A stretch of 64,000 bases of DNA, taken from assembly GCA_920105625.2 (NCBI GenBank), contig OV050032.1, forward strand, positions 199,213,291 to 199,277,290. The letters run 5' to 3'. A program made the position numbers and the translations under genes. The DNA comes from Clusia tigrina (Eukaryota; Arthropoda; Insecta; Diptera; Clusiidae). The notes under the pieces were generated by a model. It was not told where the DNA came from. It worked only from the letters and a program-made list of their open reading frames with translations, and did not search any database. How positions within the stretch are numbered: position 1 is the first letter of the stretch; each line of letters opens with the position of its first letter. This document shows positions 10,867 to 21,660 of this stretch, piece after piece.

Positions 10867-12107
10867 GTTGAATTGGCTACGAAAAGAAAACGATTTCGAA
10901 TTATGAAATTCCAGTTTGAAATTCTCGTTCAACTTGTGTGCAATTTCTGCAGGAATTTCGTTTCACTTGTTTTTTATTTTCTCACTTTTCTTTGGTGGAG
11001 TTTGTTTTTGTTTTTCCTTTGTTTTTGTTTTGTTTTTGTTTTGTTTTTATTTTTGTTTTTGTTGTCACTTAACTGCAATTTTTGTTTAAAATTTCAAAAG
11101 TGTTTCTATGGAAAAGGTCTCCGGTTCGGATACGGAAAAACACAAACACTCGCGCACAAACGCTCGCAGAAGCCCAGCTATGCAGGCCGTCGCGCACTCT
11201 CAATCGCAACTGTGCAGATGCTTCGTAACTCTTAAACTGTGCAGCCGATTGTCTCTTGTATCTGGTATCCAGCAGTTCGTTCCAAGCGCACTCTCCAACC
11301 AACCGATCGTCAATTCCGCTGCCGCTTCTTATCCCGGTTGACGGTGTATTAAGCGTCTTTTGTCGCTGATGACCCGTTTTGTAGCTGCCTGCCGCTTGTT
11401 TATTGTGTTCTTTGTTGTTGTTGTTGTTGTTAGTGCTGATGTGGTTATTGTTGTATTTCCATTGTTGTTGCCTCTCACACAGCTGATCGCTTGATTTGAA
11501 ATCTTTGTGTATACTTGGACTTAAAAGCTACTTTGCGCTTGAGCAGCGAAAGCTTTTTTGTCGGCTGTGCGGGGCCATTCAGAAAGTTCTCGTACTCGAA
11601 CATTTTAACTTATTTAGCCACACACATAACTGAGTAAGGAGAGGAGCATTTGCTTTATTAAATACCTTACACAATGGATCCTTGAATGGATGAATGAATG
11701 GTGTATCCAATGCCAAGGACTGGTGTATGCTATTGATACTCAACCATCGCCCTCAACAAATATGGGTCGGAAAAACTAGCGACTGAGAAAAATCGTTTTG
11801 GGAGGTAAAATCTTGATTGTGTTTAATTAAAACTGAAGCGAATAATGCCGAACATACAAAAGCCCTTGAAGGGCGTAAAGTTGTGACCGATTAATATAGT
11901 GTATTTCTACGAAACTGCTTATAGTAAGGAGGCTCTTCACATTGTTTACAGGATCGATGCGAACAATTAAAATTTGCTCCTTTTACATCGTTTTTACAGA
12001 ACGTAAAGATGACTTTAAGATCGTCAGTCACGCCTATCAACTGTACGCCCACAGTACAGTAAAGAAGTAAAGCTGGTCTGTTATCAATACGAGAATCTCA
12101 AAAACTA
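10867..12107. other. 5' flank of the ZIP exon; no promoter resolved
   Basis: On the minus strand this is upstream of the ZIP ATG. It contains T-rich TTTTTGTTTTG runs (10960-11090), a moderately GC-rich segment at 11100-11345 that looks like fly 5'UTR or promoter DNA, and TTG triplets at 11408-11440. I found CACAGTT-type initiator-like sites but none with a correctly spaced DPE or TATA box, so no promoter is called. The open frames at 11069-11341 are not recognised. Confidence 0.4.
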
Positions 12108-12450
12108 TAGTGGGAACAAAGTGGGAATAAGGTGGGAATAAAATGGGAACAAGGTGGGAACAAGGTAGGAACAAGGTGGGAGCAAAGTGGGAACAAGGTG
12201 GGAACAAAGTGGGAATAAGGTGGGAATAAAGTGGGAACAAAGTGGGAACAAGGTGGGAATAAAGTGGGAACAAGGTGGGAAAAAAGTGGGAATATGGTGG
12301 GAATAAAGTGGGAACAAGGTGGGAGCAAAGTGGGAACAAGGTGGGAACAAAGTGGGAACAAGGTGGGAACAAAGTGGGAACAAGGTGGGAACAAAGTGGG
12401 AACAAGGTGGGAACAAAGTGGGTAAAAAGTGGGAACAAGGTGGGAACAAT
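12108..12450. repeat. 11-bp minisatellite (GTGGGAACAAG)
   Basis: About 31 copies of an 11-bp unit GTGGGAACAAG/AAGTGGGAACA with mostly single-base variants (AATA for AACA, AGCA, AAAA). As 11 is not divisible by three, every frame cycles through the same amino acids. This produces six overlapping open frames on both strands, none of them real. Confidence 0.96.
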
Positions 12451-12607
12451 TCACTACATAAAATTCTCGGTAAAATTCATGTTACCGACAATATTCCTCG
12501 TTTATATGAATATACTATATATATGATACGATCTAAGGATATTTATATACTCTCTAAAAAAATTTGAACAAAAAAATTCTCCTGGATATTTTGAGTAACA
12601 ACTTTGA

Positions 12608-13278
12608 GGTCTCTCTCGGTTTTTTTTCGCTCTCTCTAGGGTTTTTTCCCTCTCTCTGTCGGATTTTTTGTCTCTCTCTCGGTTTTTTTCCTTCTCTCCC
12701 GGTTGTCTTCACTCTGTCTCGGGGTTTTTTGCTCTCTCTCGGTTTTTTTGGTTCTCTCTCGGTTTTTCTCGCTCTCTCTTGGTTTTTGTTGGTTCTCTCT
12801 CGGTTTTGTTCACTTTCTCTCCGTTTTTTGTCTCTCTTTCGGTTTTTTAGGTCTCTCTCGGTTTTTTCCGCTCTCTCTCTCGGTTTTTTTTGTCTCTCTT
12901 TCGGTTTTTTTAGCTCTCTCTCGGTTTTTTTCGCTCTCTCTCTCTCGGTTTTTTTCGTTCTCTCTCGGTTTTTTCGTTCTCTCTCAGTTTTTTGTGGCTC
13001 TCTCTAAGTTTTTTTTTGGTTCTCTCTCGGCTTTTTTCGCTCTCTCTTGGGTTTTTCGTTCTCTTTCCCTTTTTTTTGTTTTTCTCTCGTTTTTTTTGGT
13101 TCTCTCTCGGTTTTTTATGGCTCTCTCTCTGTTTTGTTCACTTTCTCTCAGTTTTTTTGGCTCTCTCTCGGTTCTTTATCGCTCTCTCTCGGTTTTTTTG
13201 GGCTCTCTCTCGGTTTTTTTTGGGCTCTCTCTCGGTTTTTTTCGCTCTCCCTCGGTTTTTTTACTTTTTCTCTCTGTG
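12608..13278. repeat. About 20-bp pyrimidine minisatellite (TCTCTCTCGGTTTTTT)
   Basis: About 33 units of TCTCTCTCGG, then a T run, then a short variable spacer (CGC, GGTT, TGG, GTCA). The CGG is the only purine-containing landmark in most units. Spurious Ser/Leu/Phe frames of up to 195 codons arise from it. Confidence 0.93.
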
Positions 13279-14040
13279 ATAACTCACTAGTGATAAATCA
13301 TTAATGATAAGTCATAGGGATAAGCCTTTAGTAAGAAGTCATTAGTGATATGTCATAAGTTACTATGAATAAGTCATGAATGATAAGTCATTAGTGGTAA
13401 ATCTGACACTGATAAATCAAAATCATCACTGAAACTAGTTAGTTATATATTATAGGTCATTAGTTAAAAATCATCAGTATTAAATCCTTATTAAATGATA
13501 AGGCATTGGTGATAAGTCATTAGTGGTAAGTCATAAGTATTAAGCCACTAGTGATAAATCATGGATGATAACTCATTAGTGGTAAATTAGTCGCTGATGA
13601 TTTTGATAAATCATCAGTGATAACAAGTTAGTTATAAGTCATTAGTTAAAAGTCATGAGTATTACATCATTAGTGTTAAGTTCCTAGTGATAAATCATGA
13701 ATGATAAGTCATTAGTGGTAAATCAGTCTCTGATGATTAAAAGTCACCAGTATTAAATCATTAGTGTTAAGTTTAGAGTGATAAATCACTAAAGATAAGT
13801 TATTAGTGATAAGTGATTAATGATAAGTCATTTGTGATAAGTCATTAATTAAGTCATTAATTATGTCATTAGTAAAAGTGATTAGTAAACAGTCCTTAGT
13901 CAAAAGTCGATAGTTGTAAATCATCAGTGATAAACCACTAATGCTGAATTATTTGTGATAAGTCATTAGTTATAAGTCATTGGTGATAAGTCATTAGTAC
14001 AAAGTTATTAGTTTTAAGTCATTAGTGAAGACGAGATAAA
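13279..14040. repeat. Degenerate array of GATAAGTCATTAGT-like units
   Basis: Dozens of degenerate units of about 14-15 bp related to GATAAGTCATTAGT. A second motif, AAATCAGTCNCTGATGATT, recurs several times and suggests a longer unit of about 150-200 bp superimposed on the short one. AT-rich and without coding capacity. Confidence 0.85.
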
Positions 14041-14640
14041 AATGACGCCTCATGAATAAAGCTATATCTTTTGCACTACCACTAACTTAGTTCTGGCGTA
14101 CATGGAAGGAATGTTGAGTTGTGACTTGGAAGCAGCAGCTATAGACGTTTTATAGAGGACTAAACTTCATAAATATACTGTTAAATTAACCTTCTTAGGT
14201 TTGCTTGAGAGAATTATGGTTCAATTGCACTTCATTTGAAGATTATCACACAAGTACATTTGAATTAATTGGTCTGTTGAGGCATCTTTGCTCCTGCTAT
14301 TAACTGGAGAATCGTTCCGAAGAATGAACCGAACTTCTACGCAACGTTCGATTGATTGAGAACAGTGTGAGAAGAAAGTGATGTGGACCACCCAAGTTTG
14401 CGCCTTTCCCATGAATCCTTAAGACTTCAGAGTCACGACACCTGTTATAACATGAGATGAGCTACCACGGAAGTGCATCTAGAGCTAAAGAAGCATTTAA
14501 GATGAAATACTTACAGTGGTTCCTTGTAGGTCTGCAGCGATATACGGCGTGTTTAGTGGATGCCTTCGGATGTCTTGCATTCCATTCAAAACTGGCCAGC
14601 AATGGTGCATCAGAGAAGCAGCAGCGAGCTCAGCATACCA
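14041..14640. other. Intergenic next to a LINE remnant
   Basis: No recognisable exon. Some of 14460-14640 may be diverged upstream sequence of the adjacent LINE, but I cannot align it to RT motifs. Confidence 0.4.
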
Positions 14641-15060
14641 TGCGGGATTGTATTCGTGCATGGTGCTGAAAACTCGCCGGGAACGGAGATAAGATACTTA
14701 GAAATTCACCAGGATCGGCGTCTTACGTGGAGAAAACACTTTGAAGAGAACAAATGCCAAAGGAAATTCCGGGCTGCTTCCAATCTTCAGAACCGTCATT
14801 AAACCTATCTGGACATACGACATTTTGGTATGGAGCTGAGAGGACTTTATTTAATGATCTCAGTCCTGAAATATTGGGGAGTATTACTAATACGCCATAG
14901 TTCATCAGAAGTCGAAATATCCAGCGGTATCTTCATATACTCTGCCTTATTTGACCTTAGAAGAAAATACCTGAATAATCTCTGGAATCATCCAATCTTA
15001 TCGCAAGGAATTCAGATTCTAATGAGGTCTTCAGCTGTATGTGAAATGCTTCAGTGCTCT
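14640..15060 (+). mobile_element. Jockey-like LINE remnant (RT C-terminal part), decayed
   Basis: Conceptual translation across several frames gives RYLEIHQDRRLTWRKHFEEN, then KPIWTYDI..WYGAE, then SPEILGSITNTP and RRKYLNNLWNHPI. In intact jockey-clade elements these follow one another as YLGIHLDRRLTW, IKPIWTYGI.LWG, QSK.LR.I.NAPWY and the C-terminal thumb region. At least two frameshifts and several stops separate them, so the copy is dead. It lies on the plus strand and appears truncated upstream of the RT active site. Confidence 0.75.
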
Positions 15061-16435
15061 ACGATCTTTCATTGGATTTGGTATAGGAATTTATAAGTGT
15101 CCTTGTTCGAACATAACTCTGAGGTGATCTGAGGTTTCTAAGTGCTTCGACCCATATCTCTAACATAAGCCCGCTTCACCACTATAACATGCTCTGCAAA
15201 ATTAAACCCGTTCCACGCTACGCTGTGGACTTTGCACCACTGTGCGGTCTGACAAAGCCACACCACTTTCCACTCAATTGCCACTCGAGGCTTTCCCGCT
15301 ACTAAGATTATTGATAAGAGTGCTACTGCAAGTTAATTGTTTAGTGTACGCAAACATTTATAAGACCAGAAGAAACTAACAAATATGATCAGGCCTCGAG
15401 ACATTGAACTTGTGGACGGACATTGATATGCGTGCTGATTACACTTACACACGTCTATTCATACTGGGAAGTCTGAGGTTAATTATTGTGGCTCTTCACT
15501 GAACTGTGCGGGAACTTCCATGGGACGTGTACAACAAACTGAGAATCATGCTTCCGGACAACAAAATGAGTGTACTGTGACGGATCAACTGAGTGGACTA
15601 AATAGCTGATGGTCTAGTGCGGACCAGGTCAGGTAGTCTGCGCTCTACACAAGTAGAAGTTCCCCACTGTGGGGAAAACAATTAGTGTTGAGATTACGGT
15701 GTCCAACTTCTGTGCTCAAAGTTCCAATTCATTTGTGGTTTTCTATCTTATATCCATTTGTTCCTAGATGTGGATTATGTTACATATCTGAAAGTTCTTC
15801 AAAGGTTCCATTGGTGAAATTGTATACACGCATTCCCGAAATCGGTGTCCATTGAACTAAGACGGGCTATGATAGACTTTCGAATGTGTCTCATCTTCCT
15901 TCTTGAGAGCACCCCATACACCCGATCTAATTGAACCAACTTCAGGAGAATTTCCACAGCTGATAAGTGCTCAAAATATAGCAAGGAAGGCTCCAAACAC
16001 GGGCACTGCTTTTATATTTCTCAAATCTTTGCTGACATGCCTTGCAGTCACTTGCAGCTTCATCACTGTAGTTGGTGGTGTGACATCATTCCCACAAGAT
16101 TTTCATGAGAGGCGGAGTGTGGATGCGGTCAGATACTTAGTTAGATTCAAGAATACTTGTATGTGGGTGGCACTAAGTGGTCCGTTGGATGAGCTACAGT
16201 GTCCAACTATCTCTGGTGCGAGTGCATACACTGCTCTAAAGATTTTCTTAAAGCTTGTAACGACACGCTGGGCCTCTTTAATAGATTATAGCTGAGGTAG
16301 ACTCAGCAGTGTCCAGGGTTCGTTTGACAAGAGCAATGGGCATGCTTTGGAGATTATTGAATACAAATTATTATTTTTGTACGGAGGCCGTAGTATTTCC
16401 GCGTCGCTGGTCCTCTGATAGTCACTGTCCGGCGC
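15061..16435. other. Intergenic, nothing recognised
   Basis: Includes a CCACACCAC-rich stretch near 15175-15270 and an open frame at 15903-16295 (130 codons) with no domain, family likeness or good start context. I do not call it a gene. Confidence 0.45.
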
Positions 16436-16437
16436 GA

Positions 16438-16725
16438 GTGAGTGACTCGTTCAGGTTGTTAATGGTCTTACCTGTGGTCTGGTGTTCAAGACACGTGCAA
16501 GTCGAGGATCCTTGTGTAGTATTCTCTGTATTATTGCGAGTGACTGACTCTCGCTTAGGTCGTTAGTAAGTAGTCTGGCTCGACTAACTGACTTGCACAG
16601 TGAGTGACCAGCTCAGGTTGTTAATGGTCTTACCTATGGGCCTGGGGTTCAGGATACGTGCACGTCGCGGATCCTTCTGCAGTATTATCTGGCGTGAGTG
16701 ACCGACTAGCTCAGGTCTAATAGGT
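16438..16725. repeat. Diverged GAGTGAC..CTCAGG repeat, about three copies
   Basis: A block containing CTCAGGTTGTTAATGGTCTT followed by a CGTGCACGTCGCGGATCCTT-like segment occurs at about 16440 and 16602. A third, shorter copy starts near 16695. The copies are imperfect and separated by about 160 and 95 bp. No coding function is recognised. Confidence 0.7.
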
Positions 16726-17333
16726 CAGGTCGTATTTGTTCCTAAATGTGAGTGCGTGGTACTGTGCGTTGGCCGCCGGTTTCGTCTTGGCTGCCCTGGT
16801 GGTTTTCTTCCAAATATATGTAGGTGTGGCTGCTCTGGATGCCGTCCAGAAAAGAGACCGACTGTCTGGCTGTGACCGCTTTTAAACACCAGCCCGGTTG
16901 GTATCTGTAGTTGTTCCGCATCTCGTATTTCGACCCTGGGCGTCCTCTGCACTTGCCTTGAAGGTGACCGACTGTTGACAAGTGCAAAGAATTTGTTGTT
17001 GGCCTGTTCCTTTCTTGGTGGATCTGAGCTTGCCCTTGGGCGACCTCTACGCTGCCTTGAAGGTGCCGGTTTGTGAAGTCCATGTATTTTGTTCTCTTTC
17101 TACTGCTTTGTGACAGGTCTCTTTCTACTGCTTTGTGCTTTGTCCTTTGCTACCTGCTCGTCTCTTCTTTGTTTATATTTCCCGTTCGCCAGTGGCGTGG
17201 TAATATTTTCGTAGGGGGAAGCCACGCGTATTTATGCGTACAAAGCAGTGATGTAGTGTTGAAATTTGGGGGATAAATTGTTGAGAAATTTCCTCCTTAC
17301 AAGCTTGACTACTTTTTGTGTGGGAAATTATAT
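16726..17333. other. Intergenic, possible mobile-element debris
   Basis: The stretch at 16740-17090 holds two diverged copies of a GGGCG-CCTCTGC-CTTGCCTTGAAGGTG segment. The sequence TCTCTTTCTACTGCTTTGTG is repeated at 17090-17135. A 113-codon minus-strand frame (17083-16742) has no recognisable domain. Confidence 0.4.
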
Positions 17334-18339
17334 GAGAAACTCTTCTATACTAGCGCAACTTTTACTTGAAGCTTTACAAGTCAAAAGCTCATTGCGTTAG
17401 CTTGAAGCACGGAAAAGCTTTTCCTTGTGGTTATTTTGCAGTGGCGTTGCTATTTTACTTTAAAAATTTGAAACCAGTACATTACCCGAAATGACACCGA
17501 CACCGAAGATGTGGACCCAAGTAGGACTGATTGGAGAATTGGAGACAAATTCGATTGATGAGATCAAAGTCGGTGCCACGTTCTACCTCGAAAGCTTCTG
17601 CAGTGAAGACGGAGCTCAATAGTGGAGGACTCCTGAGGTAATTAAATGCACATTGCAATGGATTACACCAAATTATGTGCTCAAAGTACCTTTTGATCCG
17701 TCTATGTAGAGGAGACTCCAACTTTTGTTCCTGAACTCCTTAGTTAGGTATGCTTCTGCACCTTTGGTATCTGTAGCAAGAGTTTGCTGTATCTTCTCTT
17801 AGGGTTGCTCAAGTTGGTGTTCCATCTAGGAAAGGTGCTTTAACTAAGGTCACATTAGACTGTGGTATTGCTATATTTGGAGCACTCCATAATTTTCATC
17901 GTCTTTAGGTCATTTTGCTTCGTCTTTATTAGTACTACTGGATTGAAGATCGATTATATCTCTTTCTCATAAACATAATCAAAAAGTGTTCAATTGTCTC
18001 GGTTCTTTTTTCATATTTGGGGTTCACTTTACTTTTTTCGAGGCTGAATTTATTGTGAATTTCGATGTATATCGGGAAATGATCGCTTCCGTGCAAGTGT
18101 TCAGAGATTTTCTAATAACATAGGAGAAGAAATTTGGGAGGAGCTTAGATCAATATGGGAATCGAAATACACACGTCTGTCTGCTTGCCAAGAGCAAATC
18201 GGAGACTGTTGGTAAAGTAAAATAGCAACGCCACTGTAAAAGTATCCATGGAAAGCTTTTCCATTCCTAAAGCTAAGACAACGAGCTTCAGTTTTGGAAA
18301 GCTTAAAGTAAAGTCTACGCTACTACTGAAGAGTTTCTG
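17334..18339. mobile_element. Foldback-type element with about 130-bp inverted arms
   Basis: The left arm (about 17334-17462) and right arm (about 18213-18339) are reverse complements. The inner 24 bp are identical (17439-17462 against 18213-18236, containing CAGTGGCGTTGCTATTTTAC). Outward, the similarity continues with conserved blocks GAAAAGCTTTTCC, AGCTC.TTG.CTTAGCTT and GAAACTCTTC, at perhaps 70-75 percent identity by eye. The 750-bp centre has no recognisable transposase. This fits a non-autonomous DNA transposon or foldback element, or an inverted duplication. I could not define target-site duplications. Confidence 0.72.
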
Positions 18340-18479
18340 CTGCAACAGAGAAGCTTCAAGAAAATCAGAAGAACAGATCAGAGAATGCAACTGTACCAGA
18401 GATACTTGAACACTTTATGTAGATCATCCCACGGCCAGCAACATACAAGTATACTTGTAGAGGAGTCTTGCCATGCTCC

Positions 18480-18945
18480 TCTACCTGTACCTTAGTACGG
18501 TTCTGGCTCTATCATTGGTGTGGAGGGGAACTCATCGACCAGTTCGTTGCCGTGGACACCCAAGTGTCCCGCGACCCAGCAAAGGCTGATTTTGTTGTTC
18601 CTACCCAGCTGATTCAGTGTCTTCAGACATTCCCATACTAGCTTGGAGCTTACTTCATATGAGCTTAATGCTTAATAAGGGTAGCTAGACTGTCCGATAG
18701 TTTGGCTATATCTCGACCTCTGTTTAGATTAAAATGTGCACATCTTTGGATGGCGAGAATTTCTGCTTGGAAAATACTTGGATATTTTCCCATGGGTTCT
18801 AAATATTTAGTTCTAGGTCCAAATACTCCCACCCCAGCTCCACTATTGGTCTTTGACCCATCAGTCATTTTACCCGATTTGTCAATGATGCTTGTTGATT
18901 CACAAATTATAATTCCTTGGAATGGAATAAAAGCTGGAAGGTGAT
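18480..18945 (-). mobile_element. LINE remnant encoding an RNase H domain
   Basis: On the minus strand the translation reads TDGSKTNSGAGVGVFGP, then SIFQAEILAIQRCA, then (after a gap and stop) SDSLATL, and farther on SLCWVAGHLGVHGNELVDE. These are the ordered RNase H landmarks of RNase H-bearing non-LTR elements: the first Asp in TDGS, the Glu in QAE, the Asp in SDS, and the HxGxxGNE-VDE segment. Frame breaks between the pieces show it is a dead copy. It lies next to, and on the opposite strand from, the longer remnant at 19290-21660. Confidence 0.82.
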
Positions 18946-19039
18946 CAAAAGGTTGGCGCTTGACAAAAATGAATGGAGAAATCTTGTTGTGGCCCTTTTG
19001 TTATCACAGAATTTGCGACATTTTCTGTCATGTCCTCTG

Positions 19040-19075
19040 TTCTTCTTTTCGGGTATAGGGTATAAAAGGGCCATG
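19040..19075 (+). promoter_or_regulatory. TATA-box-like site, unassigned
   Basis: The sequence GGGTATAAAAGGGCC around 19056-19070 matches the TATA consensus closely. It lies just upstream of the LINE remnant that starts near 19290. LINEs of this type usually have internal TATA-less promoters, so this may be a chance match or part of another element's terminal repeat. Confidence 0.2.
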
Positions 19076-19946
19076 GTGTGGAACCCGGTGACTGGCAGAG
19101 CCCGAGAGTGGAACCACCTTGAACTTTTGAAAGGATTTGCAGGTGATCACAAGGAATCGAACCCTGACATCAGACTAGAAATTAACGGAACTCAAGCGAT
19201 GAGTTCAAAATGATCCTCTTCCAGACTTACTACACTGGAGAAAGATGATGGACATATAAGAGAGAAGTACCTTACACAAGCACCTCTACACGAAAGTCAA
19301 CATGCCTATCGGGAAGGAAAGTCTACCACGCTCTACTAAATCTCACTCAGATCGAGTACTCACTTGAGAATTAAGAGTATGTTGTAGGCTGCTTCCTTGA
19401 TATTGAGGAAGCTTTCGATTATACTGATTTCTCCCATATTAACCGATCAATCCTAAACAGAGATGTCGATCCAACACCATGTAGATGGATAAACGATATC
19501 CTAAAGGGGAGAAAGATCAAGTCTTCTGTGGGTACAACTAAATTACAGGTTCAGGCAGTAACACGGTTCTTTGGGTCTAACAAACTTCCAGGTTCAGGCA
19601 GCAAAAGGCTGTCCTCAGGTTGGCGTACTGTCTCCACTATTATGGTCCATTGTTGTTGACGAACTGCTTACAGTTACTAAGTAATAACGGGGTGGACGTA
19701 CAAGGATATTCTGACGACATTGTCTTTCTTATTAGAGGTAAATTTGAAGACACAATTTCAGATCCACTCCAGAGTGCACTGACACTGATATCAAATTGCT
19801 GGAGGGGGGTGGGGCTTAATGTAAACTCTAATAGAGCTTGATTCGTTATATTCACTAGGAAAAGGCTTAGGGACAACTTCAGAGAACCTTCCATTTCTGG
19901 TAAAAATATTGCTTTTTCGAGAGAAGTCAAATACTTAGTTATAACA

Positions 19947-20062
19947 CTTGAGGACAAGCTGCCTTGTCCCTTGAGGACAAGCTGCCTTGTCCCTTGAGGA
20001 CAAGCTGCCTTGTCCCTTGAGGACAAGCTGCCTTGTCCCTTGAGGACAAGCTGCCTTGTCAC
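19947..20062 (+). repeat. 23-bp hairpin-forming minisatellite inside the LINE
   Basis: Five copies of TTGAGGACAAGCTGCCTTGT plus CCC. Each unit is self-complementary (GGACAAG pairs with CTTGTCC around a CTGC centre), so the array can extrude a series of small hairpins. It lies within the RT C-terminal coding remnant. The expected protein continues as LNRTMNKARV after it, so the array expanded from a single original site. Confidence 0.93.
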
Positions 20063-21196
20063 TTAAATAGAACCATGAATAAGGCTAGGGTCACAATATG
20101 GACCAGCAAAAGTTTAGTGGGGAAAATAGGGGACTAAATCCGTAGATGTTGCTGTGACTGTACACAGCAATTACAAGACTTACCTATAATTGCCTATACG
20201 GCACCGGCTTGGTCCAAGAAACTATAGACAAAGTTATATCTCGGACCAAGATTAACAGAGTACAAAAACTTGCCTGTGTCTACGTAACAAGGACTACGAA
20301 GTTTACTCTGACGGCCGCCCTTGAGGTCTTGTTAAATTTTTCCCCAGTTCATTTATTTATTAAGAAGGAAGCTTTACAATTTGCAGCAAAGCTTATCTAA
20401 GAAAATGAAGAAGGGTCGTCTCATCTTCTACGGTCTCTATTTAGATTAGGGGTAGGAACGAGCCATAAATCTTTAACCCTTAGCGACTTCTGCAAACCCA
20501 GATACAACTTCCAACGTAACTTCAAGGTCACATTGGGAACAGCATATCTCATGTATGGTAAACAGATGGCCTGCAACTATGTCTCATGTACGATACACAG
20601 ACGGCCCTAAAATGGTTGAAGGTGTAGGAGTAGGGGTGTTTGGTGAAATACCCTGAAGATGCATTTTTAGCCGCAGGGGACAATAGAGCTCAGAGTTTCA
20701 AGCTGAAATGTATGCAATAGAACTTTGCTTAGGAGAAGACCTAGAAAGTGACACGCACCACCAATTGTCACAACCATATTCACTTAGACAGGAAGGCTGA
20801 GTTGATAGCACTAGCGCGTTTGAAATCAAATCCAAACTAGTTTGGGAGTGCCTTCTTCCACTGAAGAGACTAGCATCAGAAAACAGAGTCCATCTGATAT
20901 GGCTGCCAGGGCATACTGGGCACGTGGGGAACGTAAAGGCTGATGAGCTGGCTAGAAAAGAGGCAGCCAGTAGCTTTAGTAAACCTGAACCAATCTGTGG
21001 TTTACCTGGGAGCACCAAAATATGAAATCAAGGAAGAAAATCGCAGCAATATTGGATGGAAACTAAAGATATTAGGGTAGCTATAACTTTCATGGCATTC
21101 CACTGAGATACTGAGCTTGACTCGGGACTGTAGAGTAATGAAACACCTATACAAAGGATCACCCAAAATGACCTCTGTAGTTTGTGTAACGAAGAG

Positions 21197-21640
21197 GAGG
21201 AAACAGCTGAACATCTGTCTCATATGGAACCAGCTTCGTTTCTTAGGCAACCATTTCTTAGCACCGTCAGATATTGCGGACAAGACTCCTACAGACATCT
21301 CTGAATTCGTAATGAATACTACGCGCAGAAGGGGAAACAGCTGAACATCTGCTTGGTCACTGGAATGGTCTCATGTGGACCTGGCTTCGTTTCTTAGGTA
21401 ACCATTTCTTAGCACCGTCAGATATTGCGGACAAGCCTCCTAAAGACAACTCTGAATTCGTAATGAATACTAGACGAAGAAGAGGAAACAGCTGAACATC
21501 TGCTTGGTCACTGGAATGGCCTCATGTGGACCTGGCTTCGTTTCTTAGGTAACCATTTCTTAGCACCGTCAGATATTGCGGACAAGTCTCCTAAAGACAT
21601 CTCTGAATTCGTAATGAACACTTGGCTTGGGGAGTATTTG
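21197..21640 (+). repeat. Triplicated LINE tail segment
   Basis: The marker CAGCTGAACATCTG occurs at 21204, 21338 and 21489. Each copy runs through CTTCGTTTCTTAGG, ACCATTTCTTAGCACCGTCA and GAATTCGTAATGAA. The copies encode successive versions of the LINE C-terminal segment (RFLGNHFLAPSDIADK), which normally occurs once. The duplication is therefore secondary. Confidence 0.88.
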
Positions 21641-21660
21641 CACTTTAGAGTGTGTCTTAA

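Larger units (their letters stand above)
19290..21660 (+). mobile_element. LINE remnant: RT, RNase H and tail of an I/Loa-like element
   Basis: The order matches ORF2 of RNase H-bearing non-LTR elements. RT motif A is FLDIEEAFDYTDFSHINRSI (from about 19395). The next block is KGCPQVGVLSPLLWSIVVDE (from about 19604). The catalytic loop is GYSDDIVFLI (about 19704), with Ser in place of the usual Ala of YADD. The C-terminal RT region runs to about 20460 with AYTAPAWSKK and NRVQKLACVYVTRT. The RNase H segment is at about 20600-21010 with SEFQAE, HLIWLPGHTGHVGN and KADELARKEA. A tail follows with RFLGNHFLAPSDI. Several frameshifts and stops, for example between VVDELL and the YSDD block, show it is non-functional. 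Two tandem arrays have grown inside it. Confidence 0.9.

Noticed and set aside
12037..12567. Six overlapping frames of 64-133 codons (CSHLVPTLFP or WEQGGNKVGT types)
   Set aside because: An 11-bp repeat makes every frame cycle through the same residues. Both strands are open at once.
15903..16295. 130-codon plus-strand frame as a gene
   Set aside because: It has no recognisable domain, no repeat explanation, no good start context and no splice partner. The length is compatible with chance.
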